Source: a bacterium
Lineage (GTDB): Bacteria; ARS69
Assembly (NCBI GenBank): GCA_025774805.1
Contig: JALGZR010000088.1
Span: 1-23,904, forward strand
DNA length: 23,904 nucleotides
Direction: 5' to 3'
Part shown: one piece after another, positions 23,570 through 23,904 of the stretch
Layout of the letters: each line of letters begins with the position of its first letter
Numbering within the stretch: the first letter of the stretch is position 1
Notes under the pieces: model-generated
Seen by the model: the letters and a program-made list of their open reading frames with translations, nothing else
Told to the model about the DNA's origin: nothing
Databases searched by the model: none
Translations under genes and position numbers: made by a program

Positions 23570-23904
23570 ATGAACAAGATCGTCCGATGCGTCGGAATCT
23601 CGCTTTGCGTGCTGCTCCTTCCCTCCCTCCTCCCGGCCCAGATGGCCGCCCGGGATCGCTCGGAGATCGAGGACGAGTACAAGTGGGATCTCTCCGGCCT
23701 CTACGAGAGTGACGAAGCCTGGGAGGCCGAGTTCAAGAAGGCGGAGGCCCTCGTCGCCGAAGCCGAAGCGCTGCGGGAGAAGCTCGGCGGCAAGCTGGGC
23801 GAATCGGGAGAAAACCTCCTCCACTTCCACCGGAAGTCCGAGGAGATGAGCCGTCTCTACGAGAAGCTGCTGACCTACGCCTTCCTCAAAGCCGACGAGG
23901 ACTC
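23570..23904 (+). CDS. pepF: Oligoendopeptidase F-like M3 metallopeptidase, N-terminal part (runs off window)
   Basis: The first 111 codons of an M3B-type oligopeptidase. Residues 1-23 form a signal peptide (MNKIVRCVGISLCVLLLPSLLPAQ), with Cys6 and Cys13 inside it but no clear lipobox. The PepF N-terminal pattern follows: EYKWDLSGLYESDEAWEAEFKKAEAL, then REKLGG and ENLLHFHRKSEEMSRLYEKLLTYAFLKADED, an alpha-helical substrate-channel domain. The catalytic HExxH lies beyond the window. Most PepF enzymes are cytosolic; the signal peptide suggests a periplasmic form that degrades peptides there. The ATG at 23570 has GGAG 8 bases upstream. It is divergent from folB. Confidence 0.85.
   Translation, partial: MNKIVRCVGISLCVLLLPSLLPAQMAARDRSEIEDEYKWDLSGLYESDEAWEAEFKKAEALVAEAEALREKLGGKLGESGENLLHFHRKSEEMSRLYEKLLTYAFLKADED

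Overview
The window is GC-rich, gene-dense bacterial chromosome from a diderm (Gram-negative-type) organism. It has outer-membrane beta-barrel proteins ending in aromatic residues, a PpiD/SurA-type periplasmic foldase, a Tat component, and a PorU/PorV-like pair related to the type IX secretion system (T9SS). PorU/PorV-like proteins with a C-terminal PNP/FlgD-like sorting domain, together with high GC and a LytR_C/DUF4321 gene string, suggest an uncultured lineage of the FCB superphylum or a neighbouring phylum (Eisenbacteria/Krumholzibacteria/Gemmatimonadota-like). That placement is inference; there is no rRNA here to test it.

Layout. (1) 1-309: the probable 5' end of a leftward secreted protein that runs off the edge, plus a perfect 12-bp hairpin. 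(2) 310-5851, minus: a PorU-like C25 cysteine peptidase (1449 aa, His/Cys dyad present) followed by a PorV-like barrel, in the gene order known from Bacteroidota. A 364-nt leader with a strong promoter precedes them. (3) 6216-14302, minus: M23 metallopeptidase with a long C-terminal extension, then dnaE, an unidentified outer-membrane barrel, and accA. M23 and dnaE share one base (stop/start coupling). Good sigma70-type promoters lie before M23 and before the barrel gene. (4) 14498-16338, plus: a PpiD-like peptidyl-prolyl isomerase broken by one frameshift. (5) 16470-17051, minus: a single-domain response regulator whose phospho-acceptor Asp is Gly. (6) 17196-23137, minus: a compact gene string folB-folK-deoxynucleoside kinase-panB-panC-truncated glmU-HIT-LytR_C-DUF4321-tatA. 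Seven junctions overlap, and one 184-bp palindromic MITE-like element sits between DUF4321 and tatA. (7) 23570-end, plus: the start of a PepF-like M3 oligopeptidase with a signal peptide.

Together the genes cover envelope and secretion functions (PorU/PorV, M23, two barrels, PpiD, Tat), replication (DnaE), fatty-acid synthesis (AccA) and cofactor or precursor synthesis (folate, pantothenate, UDP-GlcNAc, dNTP salvage). The most interesting points are the PorU-PorV pair, two promoters placed so close to ATG codons that they imply leaderless transcripts, the MITE-like element, the receiver without its Asp, and the frameshifted foldase. No rRNA, tRNA, CRISPR array, integrase or intact transposase was seen.
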